A stretch of DNA of 64,000 bases, from contig ONBO01000004.1 of the NCBI GenBank assembly GCA_900316125.1, positions 25,862 to 89,861 on the forward strand, given 5' to 3'. Made by a program: the position numbers and the translations under genes. The notes beneath the pieces are model-generated. The model had not been told where the DNA came from, did no database searches, and saw only the letters and a program-made list of their open reading frames with translations. Positions 17,287 through 25,492 of the stretch are shown one piece after another; positions within the stretch are counted from its first letter, which is position 1; each line of letters opens with the position of its first letter. The DNA is from an uncultured Bacteroidales bacterium. Lineage in GTDB: Bacteria > Bacteroidota > Bacteroidia > Bacteroidales > Paludibacteraceae.

Positions 17287-17293
17287 TCATTCT

Positions 17294-17740
17294 ATGTTTA
17301 CAGTATCTACAGCAGAAAGTTGCACGGGAGGTAATATAGCCCACCTGATAACAGAGGTGCCTGGCAGTTCAAACTACTTTAAGGGCTCAGTGGTGAGTTA
17401 TGCCACTGAGGTTAAGGTAAAGGTGCTTGGAGTGCCGGCGGAACTTGTGAAAAAGTACGGAGTGGTAAGTTCACAGGTGGCGGAGTCCATGGCTAATGGA
17501 GTCCGCTGCCTTATGGATACAGATTACGCCATCTCAACTACAGGCGTTGCCGGCCCCGGCGATGCAGACGGCGTCAAGGCTGGCACAGTATGGGTGGCTG
17601 TTTGCAGCCGCACAGAAGTCTATTCCACCATGCTTGAACTCAGCGGCACACGCACAGAAAACATCCAGGAAGCGTCACGCCTCGCCATTGAGTTTCTTAG
17701 CAAATGTTTCCCAGCTGTACTTTTTCTTCTGAGCAAGTAG
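17294..17740 (+). CDS. CinA C-terminal-domain protein (nicotinamide-nucleotide amidase type), short N-terminus
   Basis: 148 residues from ATG 17294. The family core is present: TAESCTGG at 6-13, YFKGSVVSYA and TTGVAGPGDADG. These enzymes deamidate NMN to nicotinate mononucleotide in pyridine nucleotide recycling. The usual N-terminal helix of about 15 residues before the TAESCTGG strand is missing; the only upstream in-frame sequence lies inside the HEPN gene in another frame. The gene may have been trimmed when the MNT/HEPN block arrived. The 3' end overlaps the convergent glycosyltransferase by 66 bases, which is unusual for two real genes, so the tail may also be altered. Confidence 0.75.
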   Translation: MFTVSTAESCTGGNIAHLITEVPGSSNYFKGSVVSYATEVKVKVLGVPAELVKKYGVVSSQVAESMANGVRCLMDTDYAISTTGVAGPGDADGVKAGTVWVAVCSRTEVYSTMLELSGTRTENIQEASRLAIEFLSKCFPAVLFLLSK

Positions 17741-18793
17741 TCCCAGTAGGAAGTCTTCCGGTTTGTGATTTGTGAAGAAATCATCCATGGCAGACGCTAT
17801 GGAGGTGGCATCGGGGTTGACAACATATCCAGCCTCACCGTGCGGCACAATCTCAGGCAGCCCGCCCACATTAGTCACAATCATAGGCTTCTCCATCTGG
17901 TAGCAAATCTGCGTAATACCGCTCTGAGTGGCGGTCTTGTACGGTTGCACCACAATGTCAGCCACAGAGAACCAGTACTTTATGTTGTCATCATCAATGA
18001 AGTCATTATGCCAGATAATCTGCTCCTTAATGCCAAGTTTGGAGGCAAGGCTCATATATTTCTCCTGGTTGCCGTAGAACTCGCCAGCCACAATCAGCCT
18101 TATGCCACGCTCTAAGAACTTGCCCTGAGCGTACGCCTCAAGCAGAAGGTCAAGCCCCTTGTAATCACGTATAAAGCCAAAGAACATGGCGTAGCGGCCG
18201 TCAGGGTCAAGGCCGAGCTTTGCAGCCGCCTCCGCTTTGGTAACCTTGCTGCCGTAGGTGTCATAGAGCGGATGCTGGGTTACAATGCAGGGCTTGTTTG
18301 TGAACTGCTTCAGTTCATCACGCACAGAGGCGCTCAATACGATAAACTGGTCAATGCCGCCAATAAAGTATTTTGACAGTATGCTGTCATAAAAATGCCT
18401 CTCATGCGGAATTATGTTATCCACAAGCGCCACTACACGAGTCTTGCCATTGCCCCTTACTATGCGAGCAATAGTCCCAAGGCATGGCGCCATAAAGGGC
18501 ATCCAGTACCTTACCAGTAGCAGGTCTGGCGCCTCTTTTGCAATCCTGCGCCCAACGCTAATCCAGTTAAAAGGATTCACAGAGTTCACGCTGCGGCGCA
18601 TGTTTACGTCAGACGGCGCGGATGAGGTGTTATACTGGGTCTTGCCAGGGAACAGAAACTCAGGGTATTGCAGAGAGAAGTTTTCAATGGTGACAGAGTG
18701 CCCCTCATTCATTAGTTCAATTGCAAGGCGGTCATAGAAAGCCGCGATGCCACCTCTGTAAGGATATGCTGGACCAAGAAGCGTGATTTTCAT
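17675..18793 (-). CDS. Glycosyltransferase family 4
   Basis: 372 residues with the two Rossmann-type lobes of GT-B enzymes. The N-terminus (LGPAYPYRGGIAAF) carries the acceptor-side glycine loop, and the C-terminal lobe (about 185-345) has the GT4 pattern GFIRDYKGLDLLLEA and QPYKTATQSGITQ with the nucleotide-sugar-binding EKPMIVTNVGGLPE. Probably adds a sugar to a lipid- or protein-linked glycan; donor and acceptor are unknown. It stands alone, divergent from the ABC binding-protein gene, with its own promoter at 18829-18859. Its 3' end overlaps the cinA-like gene by 66 bases. Confidence 0.88.
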   Translation of the reverse strand: MKITLLGPAYPYRGGIAAFYDRLAIELMNEGHSVTIENFSLQYPEFLFPGKTQYNTSSAPSDVNMRRSVNSVNPFNWISVGRRIAKEAPDLLLVRYWMPFMAPCLGTIARIVRGNGKTRVVALVDNIIPHERHFYDSILSKYFIGGIDQFIVLSASVRDELKQFTNKPCIVTQHPLYDTYGSKVTKAEAAAKLGLDPDGRYAMFFGFIRDYKGLDLLLEAYAQGKFLERGIRLIVAGEFYGNQEKYMSLASKLGIKEQIIWHNDFIDDDNIKYWFSVADIVVQPYKTATQSGITQICYQMEKPMIVTNVGGLPEIVPHGEAGYVVNPDATSIASAMDDFFTNHKPEDFLLGLLAQKKKYSWETFAKKLNGEA

Positions 18794-18828
18794 AAAAATT
18801 TACTAACTTTGTGAGTTGTTTTATGCTA

Positions 18829-18859
18829 CAAAGATAAATGAAATCCGTTTTATTTCAAA
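18829..18859 (-). promoter_or_regulatory. Promoter of the glycosyltransferase gene, overlapping the divergent gene
   Basis: On the minus strand TTTG (18859-18856) and TATCTTTG (18836-18829) are 19 bases apart. The -33 element lies inside the first codons of the divergent binding-protein gene. A plus-strand -7 box TAACTTTG at 18804-18811 serves the other direction, so the two promoters are interleaved. Confidence 0.7.
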
Positions 18860-20022
18860 AAATCAGCTGGGCTATAGTTGCGCTTACGGCAGTGCTCTGC
18901 ACATCATGTACGCCAAAGAGCGGAGGCTCTTACACAGATACCGCCGCCGATGCTGACAGCCTTATGGCAACCACCCATGCAGAACTCTTTTCTGTGGAGT
19001 ATCACAAAGACTACAAAAAGGCGGTGGTTATGAACCCTTGGCAGAAGGGCGAGGTGCTGAATGTATATTATTTGGTGCGTGATGACAGCGTGAGCACACC
19101 TGCTGACGGCGTTAAAGTGCGCATCCCTTTCAAGAAGGTCGCAGCCGGCAGCTGCTGCCATGTGGCGTTCATTGATAACCTCAATCTTCTGAAAACTGTG
19201 GCGGGCGTATGCTCTCCAATGCTCATCTACAACCCTGAAATGCGCAGAATGGTGGAGATGGGAGAGTGTACAGACCTTGGTGACAGTTTCTCCATAAACT
19301 TTGAGCCTACTCTTATGGTTGCCCCCGATGCCATTTTTGCCACGTCATTTAACCAGATAGACCCTTACATGAACCGCATACGTGAGGCTGGCATAAAGAC
19401 GGTTAACACTGTGGAGTGGATGGAGCCTGACATACTGGGCCGTTCAGAGTGGCTTAAGTTTGTGGCTGCGTTTTATGACAAGGAGAGCATGGCTGACTCC
19501 ATTTTCAGACGTATATGCACAGATTTTGACAGCCTGCGCGCCATTACGGCAGGGGTGGAGCATCGCCCCACAGTGCTGCCAGGGCTCACTTTCAAAGGCA
19601 CATGGTATATGCCGGCAGGCAAGAGTTACATGAACCGCCTCTTTGACTACGCCGGTGCAGACTACTATTTCAAGAATGACACCACAGAGGGCAGTTTTCC
19701 ACTCAGTTTTGAGTTTGTGATGAGTAACTTTAAAGACTGCGATGTGTGGGTTGGGCTTGACCTTGACACCTACGCTGAGCTTGCCGCCGCTGACTCACGC
19801 CTCACAGAGTTCAAGGCGTATAAGGACCGTAACGCCTTTAATAATAACAAGCGCAAGAACGCCACAGGAGGCAATGACTTCTGGGAGAACGGCTTTGTAC
19901 ACCCTGAGTGGATTCTTAAAGACCTTATAATAGCCTTCCACCCTGAACTTATGGCGGGGGAGGAGACTTATTTTATAAAGAAGTTATATGAGCAGAAACC
20001 TAATCATATCATTGACCCTTAG
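18838..20022 (+). CDS. ABC importer substrate-binding lipoprotein, iron-chelate/cobalamin type
   Basis: 394 residues. Signal peptide with lipobox (LCTSC, Cys at about residue 24) places it as a periplasm-facing lipoprotein. The class III binding-protein fold with a long linking helix is suggested by APDAIFATSF (about 160) and the two flanking lobes. Followed by a FecCD-type permease (35-base overlap) and an ATPase, a complete importer. Such systems take up ferric siderophores, heme or cobalamin; none can be chosen here and no cobalamin riboswitch is seen upstream. A -7 box TAACTTTG lies at 18804-18811. Confidence 0.85.
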   Translation: MKSVLFQKISWAIVALTAVLCTSCTPKSGGSYTDTAADADSLMATTHAELFSVEYHKDYKKAVVMNPWQKGEVLNVYYLVRDDSVSTPADGVKVRIPFKKVAAGSCCHVAFIDNLNLLKTVAGVCSPMLIYNPEMRRMVEMGECTDLGDSFSINFEPTLMVAPDAIFATSFNQIDPYMNRIREAGIKTVNTVEWMEPDILGRSEWLKFVAAFYDKESMADSIFRRICTDFDSLRAITAGVEHRPTVLPGLTFKGTWYMPAGKSYMNRLFDYAGADYYFKNDTTEGSFPLSFEFVMSNFKDCDVWVGLDLDTYAELAAADSRLTEFKAYKDRNAFNNNKRKNATGGNDFWENGFVHPEWILKDLIIAFHPELMAGEETYFIKKLYEQKPNHIIDP

Positions 20023-21007
20023 CATTGTGCTGATTCTGGCATTTGCCGCTGACATTATGTTTGGCAATGTGGATATCAGCCCTGAGCAGATTTGGGCGCT
20101 CATTACTGGCAAGGGAGAGGTGGGCTCTGCCGTTGGAAACATTGTGTGGCAGTACCGCCTGCCTAAGGCTCTCACAGCCTTGCTCTGCGGAGCCGCGCTA
20201 TCAGTGTCTGGCTTGTTGATGCAAACACTCTTCCGTAATCCGCTGGCTGGTCCGTATGTGCTTGGTATAAGCTCAGGCGCAGGGCTTGGTGTGGCGGTGA
20301 TAGTGCTTGCCACACAGTTTGTGGCTCTGCCTGCAGTATTCACCACAGGCGGCTGGGGACAGACTCTGGCGGCTATCATAGGCGCAGCGTTTGTTATGAT
20401 GCTCGTGCTGCTAACCTCCACTAAAATAAATGATACGGTGAGTCTGCTCATCGTGGGTATGATGTTTGGCAGTATTGCCGGAGCAGCTGTTAATGTGCTT
20501 CAGAGCATTAGTAATCCAGATTCACTAAAGATATATGTGGTCTGGACCATGGGCAGCCTTAGCTCAGTAACTTGGGAGTATATGACTGTAATGGCTCCGC
20601 TTATTATAGCCGCTATTGTGGTTACGCTCTTTATGCCCAAGAAACTTAACGCTCTGCTGCTTGGTGAGAACTATGCTAAAGGTTTGGGCGTGAGCGTATT
20701 TGCCACAAGGTTTGCCATAATAGTGATAACATGTCTGCTTGCAGGCGCAAGCACGGCGTTCACCGGCCCTATAGCCTTTATAGGTGTGGCGGTGCCTCAT
20801 ATAGTAAGAGGATTGTACAAGACATCTGACCACAAGGTGGTAATTCCCGCATCGGTGCTTGCAGGCTCAGCCCTGCTAATAGTGTGCGACATAATCTCAC
20901 AGCTGCCTGGCACCATATATACACTGCCTATAAACTCTGTCTGCGCCTTGATAGGTGCGCCTATAATTCTCTGGGTTATAATTAAAAACAAACATCTGCA
21001 GTACTGA
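19988..21007 (+). CDS. FecCD/BtuC-family ABC importer permease
   Basis: 339 residues with about ten hydrophobic helices. Family signatures are clear: YRLPKALTALLCGAALSVSG near 55-75, RNPLAGPYVLGISSGAGLG near 80-100, and the ATPase-contact/coupling region GENYAKGLGV near 225, then FIGVAVPHIVR near 270. Forms the membrane channel of the importer. Its ATG lies 35 bases inside the binding-protein gene, a longer overlap than usual, and its TGA overlaps the ATPase start (TGATG), so the three genes are translationally coupled. Confidence 0.92.
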   Translation: MSRNLIISLTLSIVLILAFAADIMFGNVDISPEQIWALITGKGEVGSAVGNIVWQYRLPKALTALLCGAALSVSGLLMQTLFRNPLAGPYVLGISSGAGLGVAVIVLATQFVALPAVFTTGGWGQTLAAIIGAAFVMMLVLLTSTKINDTVSLLIVGMMFGSIAGAAVNVLQSISNPDSLKIYVVWTMGSLSSVTWEYMTVMAPLIIAAIVVTLFMPKKLNALLLGENYAKGLGVSVFATRFAIIVITCLLAGASTAFTGPIAFIGVAVPHIVRGLYKTSDHKVVIPASVLAGSALLIVCDIISQLPGTIYTLPINSVCALIGAPIILWVIIKNKHLQY

Positions 21008-22041
21008 TGAAAAACGACAAATACAACATACTTACTACCAAAAAGCTTGAGGCCGGCTACAAGTCTGTGGCGCTCACATCAAAGCTCAACCTTGGGCTTG
21101 AGAGGGGTACGCTTACGTCGCTCATCGGCACAAACGGATGCGGAAAATCCACCCTGATACGTACTCTGAGCGGCTTGCAGTCTCCAGTGAGTGGTGACAT
21201 CAGCGTGCTTGGCCAGAAACTTGACTCTCTTACAGCATACAAAAAGGCGAGGCTTATAAGCCATGTGCTCACAGACAGTGACTACCTGCGCTCCATAACT
21301 GTGCGTAACATGGTGGCAATGGGGCGTTTCCCGCACACAAACTTCTTAGGGCACCTGAGCAGTAAGGACTGGGAGGTGGTGGAGCAGTCTATGATGAAGG
21401 TGAAGATAGAACATAAACGTGACAGCCTGCTCTTTGAGCTCTCAGACGGCGAGCGTCAGCGCACCCTCATAGCCAAGGCTCTTGCTCAGGACACGCCTAT
21501 TATCTTCCTTGACGAGCCTACCTCATTCCTTGATATGCGTAACAAGATAGAGATAATGGAGCTGCTGCGCACTTTGGCGCACACATCAGAGAAGGCAATC
21601 CTCCTCTCCACCCACGATATTGACATTGCGCTCCAGACCTCTGACCGTATATGGCTAATGAACTCAGGCAGTATAATCTCCGGTATTCCGGAAGATCTAA
21701 TAATAAGTGGCAAGATAGCCTCCACATTCCGCTCAGACGCCTTCACTTTCAGCCTTGAGACTGGTAGCTTTAAGGTGGGTCACCGCGGTGCCAAAGGCAT
21801 AAATGTGACCGGCGATGATGGCATGGCAAAAAAATACACCATCCAGGCGCTCCAGCGTGTAGGCTACGTGCTTGACACAGCATCGCCCGTAACAGTACAA
21901 GTAAAGCCGGTGGAGCAGGACGGCCTCACCCCAGACCGCCATATAGCAGAGTGGCGTGTAATCCATGAACGTAAAAATGACCTCTGCCACAGCATAGAGG
22001 ACGTGCTTTACGCCGTGAGGGAGATAGCAGTAAAGTCATAA
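21007..22041 (+). CDS. ABC importer ATPase (FecE/BtuD type) with C-terminal extension
   Basis: 344 residues. Walker A GTNGCGKST near residue 42, signature LSDGERQR near 147, Walker B IIFLDEP near 165 and the switch His in STHDID near 199 are all intact. The nucleotide-binding domain ends near residue 245; the last 100 residues are an extension not found in E. coli BtuD or FecE (about 255-344, with RGAKGINVTGDDGMAKKY and AEWRVIHE). The extension may regulate transport; no family is recognised. Last gene of the importer operon. Confidence 0.9.
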   Translation: MKNDKYNILTTKKLEAGYKSVALTSKLNLGLERGTLTSLIGTNGCGKSTLIRTLSGLQSPVSGDISVLGQKLDSLTAYKKARLISHVLTDSDYLRSITVRNMVAMGRFPHTNFLGHLSSKDWEVVEQSMMKVKIEHKRDSLLFELSDGERQRTLIAKALAQDTPIIFLDEPTSFLDMRNKIEIMELLRTLAHTSEKAILLSTHDIDIALQTSDRIWLMNSGSIISGIPEDLIISGKIASTFRSDAFTFSLETGSFKVGHRGAKGINVTGDDGMAKKYTIQALQRVGYVLDTASPVTVQVKPVEQDGLTPDRHIAEWRVIHERKNDLCHSIEDVLYAVREIAVKS

Positions 22042-22108
22042 CTTTCAACTTTATTCACTTCGTTCATCAACACGTCAATTTTTAATTTTCAATTTTTAAT
22101 AAAAAATG

Positions 22109-22140
22109 TTTGTGGGTTTACAAAATATGTATTACCTTTG
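22109..22140 (+). promoter_or_regulatory. Promoter of the L28-L33-DUF4295 operon
   Basis: TTTG at 22109-22112 and TACCTTTG at 22133-22140, 20 bases apart. The leader of about 60 bases contains a short inverted repeat TTAAGG ... CCTTAA (about 22151-22174) that could serve feedback control, but this is weak. Confidence 0.8.
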
Positions 22141-22209
22141 CACTCGCTTTTAAGGTGTGGATTGTACCCTTAAGGCATAAAGGTCAATAAAACAAAAACA
22201 GATACAGCG

Positions 22210-22443
22210 ATGTCAAAAATTTGTCAAATCACAGGGAAAAAGGCCGTTATAGGCAATAATGTTTCTCACTCAAAGCGCAGAACAAAGCGTAAATTTGATG
22301 TGAACCTGTTCACAAAGAAGTTCTACTGGGTAGAGCAGGATCAGTGGATTAGCTTGAATGTTTCAGCTAACGGACTACGTATAATAAACAAAATGGGTCT
22401 TGATGCAGCCATTAAGCGTGCTGCTGAGAAAGGTTACCTATAA
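22210..22443 (+). CDS. rpmB: 50S ribosomal protein L28
   Basis: 77 residues, basic, with the family opening [17 protein letters not shown] and the conserved SKRRTKRKF stretch. Component of the large ribosomal subunit near the L1 stalk side. First gene of a three-gene operon with L33 and a DUF4295 protein, an arrangement typical of Bacteroidota. Driven by the promoter at 22109-22140. Confidence 0.97.
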   Translation: MSKICQITGKKAVIGNNVSHSKRRTKRKFDVNLFTKKFYWVEQDQWISLNVSANGLRIINKMGLDAAIKRAAEKGYL

Positions 22444-22462
22444 TAAATAGGAGGTTAAAACT

Positions 22463-22651
22463 ATGGCAAAGAAAGCAAAAGGCAACAGAGTACAGGTTAT
22501 CCTTGAGTGCACAGAGCATAAGGATAGTGGTATGCCAGGTACATCAAGATACATTACCACAAAGAACCGTAAGAACACAACAGAGCGTTTGGAACTTATG
22601 AAGTATAACCCAATCCTCAAGAAGATGACACTTCACAAGGAGATTAAATAA
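22463..22651 (+). CDS. rpmG: 50S ribosomal protein L33
   Basis: 62 residues, highly basic. The family core [22 protein letters not shown] is visible, ending at the usual KEIK-type tail. This form lacks the CxxC zinc pairs, so it is the zinc-free type. Starts 19 bases after L28 and ends 8 bases before the DUF4295 gene. Confidence 0.97.
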   Translation: MAKKAKGNRVQVILECTEHKDSGMPGTSRYITTKNRKNTTERLELMKYNPILKKMTLHKEIK

Positions 22652-22659
22652 TTTAAGAC

Positions 22660-22812
22660 ATGGCAAAGAAAACAGTCGCAACATTGCAAAAGGGTGAAGG
22701 CCGTGCCTTCGCTAAGGTCATTAAGATGGTAAAATCACCAAAGACCGGTGCATATATTTTTGAGGAAGAGATGGTTCAGAATGAGAAGGTAAAAGACTAC
22801 CTTGCTAAGTAA
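22660..22812 (+). CDS. DUF4295 small basic protein
   Basis: 50 residues (MAKKTVATLQ ... VKDYLAK), basic at the N-terminus. The protein family is found in Bacteroidota next to L28 and L33, as here, which suggests a ribosome-linked role, but the function is unknown. It ends 25 bases before a strong terminator, closing the operon. Confidence 0.9.
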   Translation: MAKKTVATLQKGEGRAFAKVIKMVKSPKTGAYIFEEEMVQNEKVKDYLAK

Positions 22813-22836
22813 GTAACCGTTCCACAATAAGATATT

Positions 22837-22866
22837 AAAGCCTCTCAATTTTTGGGAGGCTTTTTT
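22837..22866 (+). terminator. Terminator of the L28-L33-DUF4295 operon
   Basis: AAAGCCTC and GAGGCTTT arms around an AT-rich loop, followed by a run of T. A strong rho-independent terminator. Confidence 0.9.
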
Positions 22867-22878
22867 ATTGCATCTGCA

Positions 22879-22909
22879 ATTGTATATTGCAATTAAATTG
22901 TTAATTTTG
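22879..22909 (+). promoter_or_regulatory. Promoter of ftsY-rimO
   Basis: ATTG at 22879-22882 and TAATTTTG at 22902-22909, 19 bases apart; the -33 element differs from TTTG by one base. A short palindrome TGCAAT-TGTAT-ATTGCA (22875-22891) covers the -33 position. Confidence 0.6.
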
Positions 22910-22951
22910 CAGTTTTGATACATATTGTTTCTAATTATACAGGTAAGGCTT

Positions 22952-23926
22952 ATGGGATTTTTTAGCTTCTTTAAGAAAGATAAAGATGTACAGCAACAGC
23001 AGCAGGAGCAGCAGACTTTAGAGTCTGGCATGGCCAAGACTAAAGAGAGCGTGTTCTCTAAAATATCAAGAGCTGTGATGGGTAAGAGCAAGGTGGATGA
23101 TGAGGTTCTTGACAACTTGGAGGAGGCTCTGGTGACATCTGACGTAGGCGTGGAGACCACCCTCAGAATCATAGAGAGGATAGAGCAGCGTGTGGCTCGT
23201 GACAAATATTTGAACACATCTGAGCTCAATAAGATTCTTAAGGAGGAGATTGTGGCTCTGCTCAAGGAGAATGACACTCCTGACTTCTCCGATGTTGAAA
23301 TTGACACATCAGAGAACCCATACGTGATAATGGTTGTGGGTGTGAACGGTGTGGGTAAGACCACCACCATTGGTAAATTAGCCTATCAGTTCAAGAAGAG
23401 CGGCAAGAAGGTGGTGCTCGGCGCCGCTGACACATTCCGTGCCGCCGCAGTGGAGCAGATAGACGAGTGGGGAAGGCGTGTAGGTTGCCCTGTGATAAAG
23501 CAGAAGATGGGTGCAGACCCAGCATCGGTGGCCTTTGACACACTCCAGAGCGCCAAGGCACAGAAGGCTGACGTGGTTATCATTGACACTGCAGGCCGTC
23601 TGCATAACAAGATAGGGCTCATGAACGAGCTTACCAAAATTAAGAATGTGATGAAGAAGATTTGCCCTGATGCGCCAAACGAGGTTCTTCTTGTGCTTGA
23701 CGGCTCCACAGGTCAGAACGCTTACGAGCAGGCACGTCAGTTCCAGGCTGCCACTCAGATAAACGCACTCGCCATCACCAAACTTGACGGCACAGCCAAG
23801 GGAGGCGTGGTTATAGGCATATCAGACCAGTTCCAAATCCCCGTCAAGTACATCGGGCTTGGAGAAGGCATCAATGATTTGCAGCTATTTGACAAAGTCG
23901 CTTTTGTAGAAACTTTGCTTAAATGA
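22952..23926 (+). CDS. ftsY: Signal recognition particle receptor FtsY
   Basis: 324 residues from ATG 22952 (MGFFSFFKKD); the open frame extends upstream from a TTG but that part lies too close to the promoter. A short charged N-terminus with a Gln-rich run (about 14-24) replaces the long acidic A domain of E. coli. NG domain: P-loop GVNGVGKTTT near 132, DTFRAAA near 159, DTAGR near 216, TKLDGTAKGG near 276. GTPase that docks SRP-ribosome complexes at the membrane. Overlaps rimO by 4 bases. Confidence 0.95.
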   Translation: MGFFSFFKKDKDVQQQQQEQQTLESGMAKTKESVFSKISRAVMGKSKVDDEVLDNLEEALVTSDVGVETTLRIIERIEQRVARDKYLNTSELNKILKEEIVALLKENDTPDFSDVEIDTSENPYVIMVVGVNGVGKTTTIGKLAYQFKKSGKKVVLGAADTFRAAAVEQIDEWGRRVGCPVIKQKMGADPASVAFDTLQSAKAQKADVVIIDTAGRLHNKIGLMNELTKIKNVMKKICPDAPNEVLLVLDGSTGQNAYEQARQFQAATQINALAITKLDGTAKGGVVIGISDQFQIPVKYIGLGEGINDLQLFDKVAFVETLLK

Positions 23927-25212
23927 TAATAGACCTCATAACACTTGGATGCTCCAAGAACCTGGTGGACAGCGAGCTACTCATCCGCCAGCTTGTGGAG
24001 GCAGGCTACACGGTGTACCATGACCGTGAGAAGCCCACGGGCGATATTGCCATTATCAACACCTGCGGCTTCATAGGCGACGCCAAGGAGCAGAGCATCA
24101 ACACCATACTGGAGGCGGTGGAGCGCAAGAAGAAGGGCAAACTGAAACAGCTGTATGTTATGGGCTGCCTTTCAGAGCGTTACAAAAAGGAGCTTAGAAA
24201 GGAGATTCCAGAGGTTGACCGCTTCTATGGCAAATTTGACATAAAGAGCATAGTGAAAGACCTTGGCTCAAGGTTCCTGAGTGACATACGCCTGGAGCGC
24301 TGTCTGACCACGCCTAAGCACTACGCCTATCTGAAGATAGCCGAGGGTTGCAACCGCACATGCTCCTATTGCGCCATACCTATCATCACCGGAAAGTACA
24401 AGAGCCGCCCAATAGAGGATATTGAGGCAGAGGTTAAGTACTTGGTTTCCATAGGGGTGAAAGAGTTTCAGGTTTTGGCACAAGATTTGACATACTATGG
24501 AAGAGACCTCTACGGCAAGCCGGAGATAGCATCGCTGGTGAACCGCTTGGCCAAGATTGACGGAGTAAAGTGGCTGAGGCTGCACTACGCATATCCCACA
24601 CAGTTCCCGTATGATATGCTTGACGCTATACGTGAGAACAGCAATGTGTGCAAATATCTGGATCTGGCGTTCCAGCACATCTCAGACCCTATGCTGAAAA
24701 AGATGCGCCGTGGCATAACCAAGGATGAAACCTACCGTCTAATAGAGGAGATAAGGAGCCGTGTGCCGGGTATATGCCTGCGTACAACGCTTATGGTAGG
24801 GCACCCGGGTGAGACCGATGAGGATTTTGAGGAGCTGTGTGAGTTTGTACGTAAGGTTAGGTTTGAGCGCATGGGCGCATTCAAATATAGTGAGGAGGAG
24901 GGTACATATTCAGCTCTTAATTACACGGATGACATCCCTGATGAGGTGAAACAGAGCAGGCTTGACCGCCTTATGGCCATTCAGCAGGAGATTCAGAGTG
25001 AGATTAACGCCGGCATGATAGGACGCAGGCTAAGAGTGATTGTTGACCGTGAGGAGGGTGAATACTATGTGGCGCGCAGTGAGTATGACTCACCAGAGGT
25101 GGATTTGGAGATACTTATACCAGCCGCTGAGCGTAAGCTGAGAAGAGGCTGTTTCTATAATGTTGAGATAACGGGAGCGGAGGAGTTTGACCTCTATGCA
25201 AAATTAGTTTAG
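23923..25212 (+). CDS. rimO: Ribosomal protein S12 methylthiotransferase RimO
   Basis: 429 residues. N-terminal MTTase domain with three cluster-binding cysteines (TLGCSKN, NTCGFIG, VMGCLSE), radical SAM motif CNRTCSYC near 142-149, and a C-terminal TRAM domain (about 365-429). Adds a methylthio group to an aspartate of ribosomal protein S12 using two 4Fe-4S clusters. The LGCSKNLVDSE opening is typical of RimO rather than MiaB. Its start overlaps ftsY by 4 bases and its stop lies 4 bases before the HU gene. Confidence 0.95.
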   Translation: MIIDLITLGCSKNLVDSELLIRQLVEAGYTVYHDREKPTGDIAIINTCGFIGDAKEQSINTILEAVERKKKGKLKQLYVMGCLSERYKKELRKEIPEVDRFYGKFDIKSIVKDLGSRFLSDIRLERCLTTPKHYAYLKIAEGCNRTCSYCAIPIITGKYKSRPIEDIEAEVKYLVSIGVKEFQVLAQDLTYYGRDLYGKPEIASLVNRLAKIDGVKWLRLHYAYPTQFPYDMLDAIRENSNVCKYLDLAFQHISDPMLKKMRRGITKDETYRLIEEIRSRVPGICLRTTLMVGHPGETDEDFEELCEFVRKVRFERMGAFKYSEEEGTYSALNYTDDIPDEVKQSRLDRLMAIQQEIQSEINAGMIGRRLRVIVDREEGEYYVARSEYDSPEVDLEILIPAAERKLRRGCFYNVEITGAEEFDLYAKLV

Positions 25213-25216
25213 GCCA

Positions 25217-25489
25217 ATGAATAATAAGGAACTGATAGAAAAACTGTCTGAAAGACTTGGTGTTAGCAAGAATGAGATTTCCAAGATGCTGGCTGCCACC
25301 ACTCAGTCCATTGTGCAGACTGTGGATGAGGATAGGAGTATAACACTTCAAGGTTTCGGACTTTTTGAAGTCAGACGCAAGCAGGACCGCATACTGTTCA
25401 ACCCCGCATCGGGGCGTCAAATGATAGTTCCGCCAAAACTTACTCTCGTTTTCAAACCAAGTGACACTTACAAGGAGAAATTAAAATAA
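25217..25489 (+). CDS. HU family DNA-binding protein
   Basis: 90 residues, the classic HU/IHF length. Helices at the N-terminus, beta arms in the middle and the DNA-contact motif RKQDRILFNPASGRQMIVPP (56-75 region). Binds and bends DNA as a dimer. It follows rimO by 4 bases and precedes a gene coding for a membrane-anchored HU fusion by 3 bases, so the two may form heterodimers; this pairing is inference. Confidence 0.93.
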   Translation: MNNKELIEKLSERLGVSKNEISKMLAATTQSIVQTVDEDRSITLQGFGLFEVRRKQDRILFNPASGRQMIVPPKLTLVFKPSDTYKEKLK

Positions 25490-25492
25490 AAT

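Noticed and set aside
18780..18840. Cobalamin riboswitch upstream of the importer
   Set aside because: The gap is about 45 bases, too short, with only promoter boxes.
22735..23370. Long minus-strand open frame of 211 codons opposite ftsY
   Set aside because: Antisense shadow of a well-supported gene; spans the terminator and ftsY promoter and has no domain.
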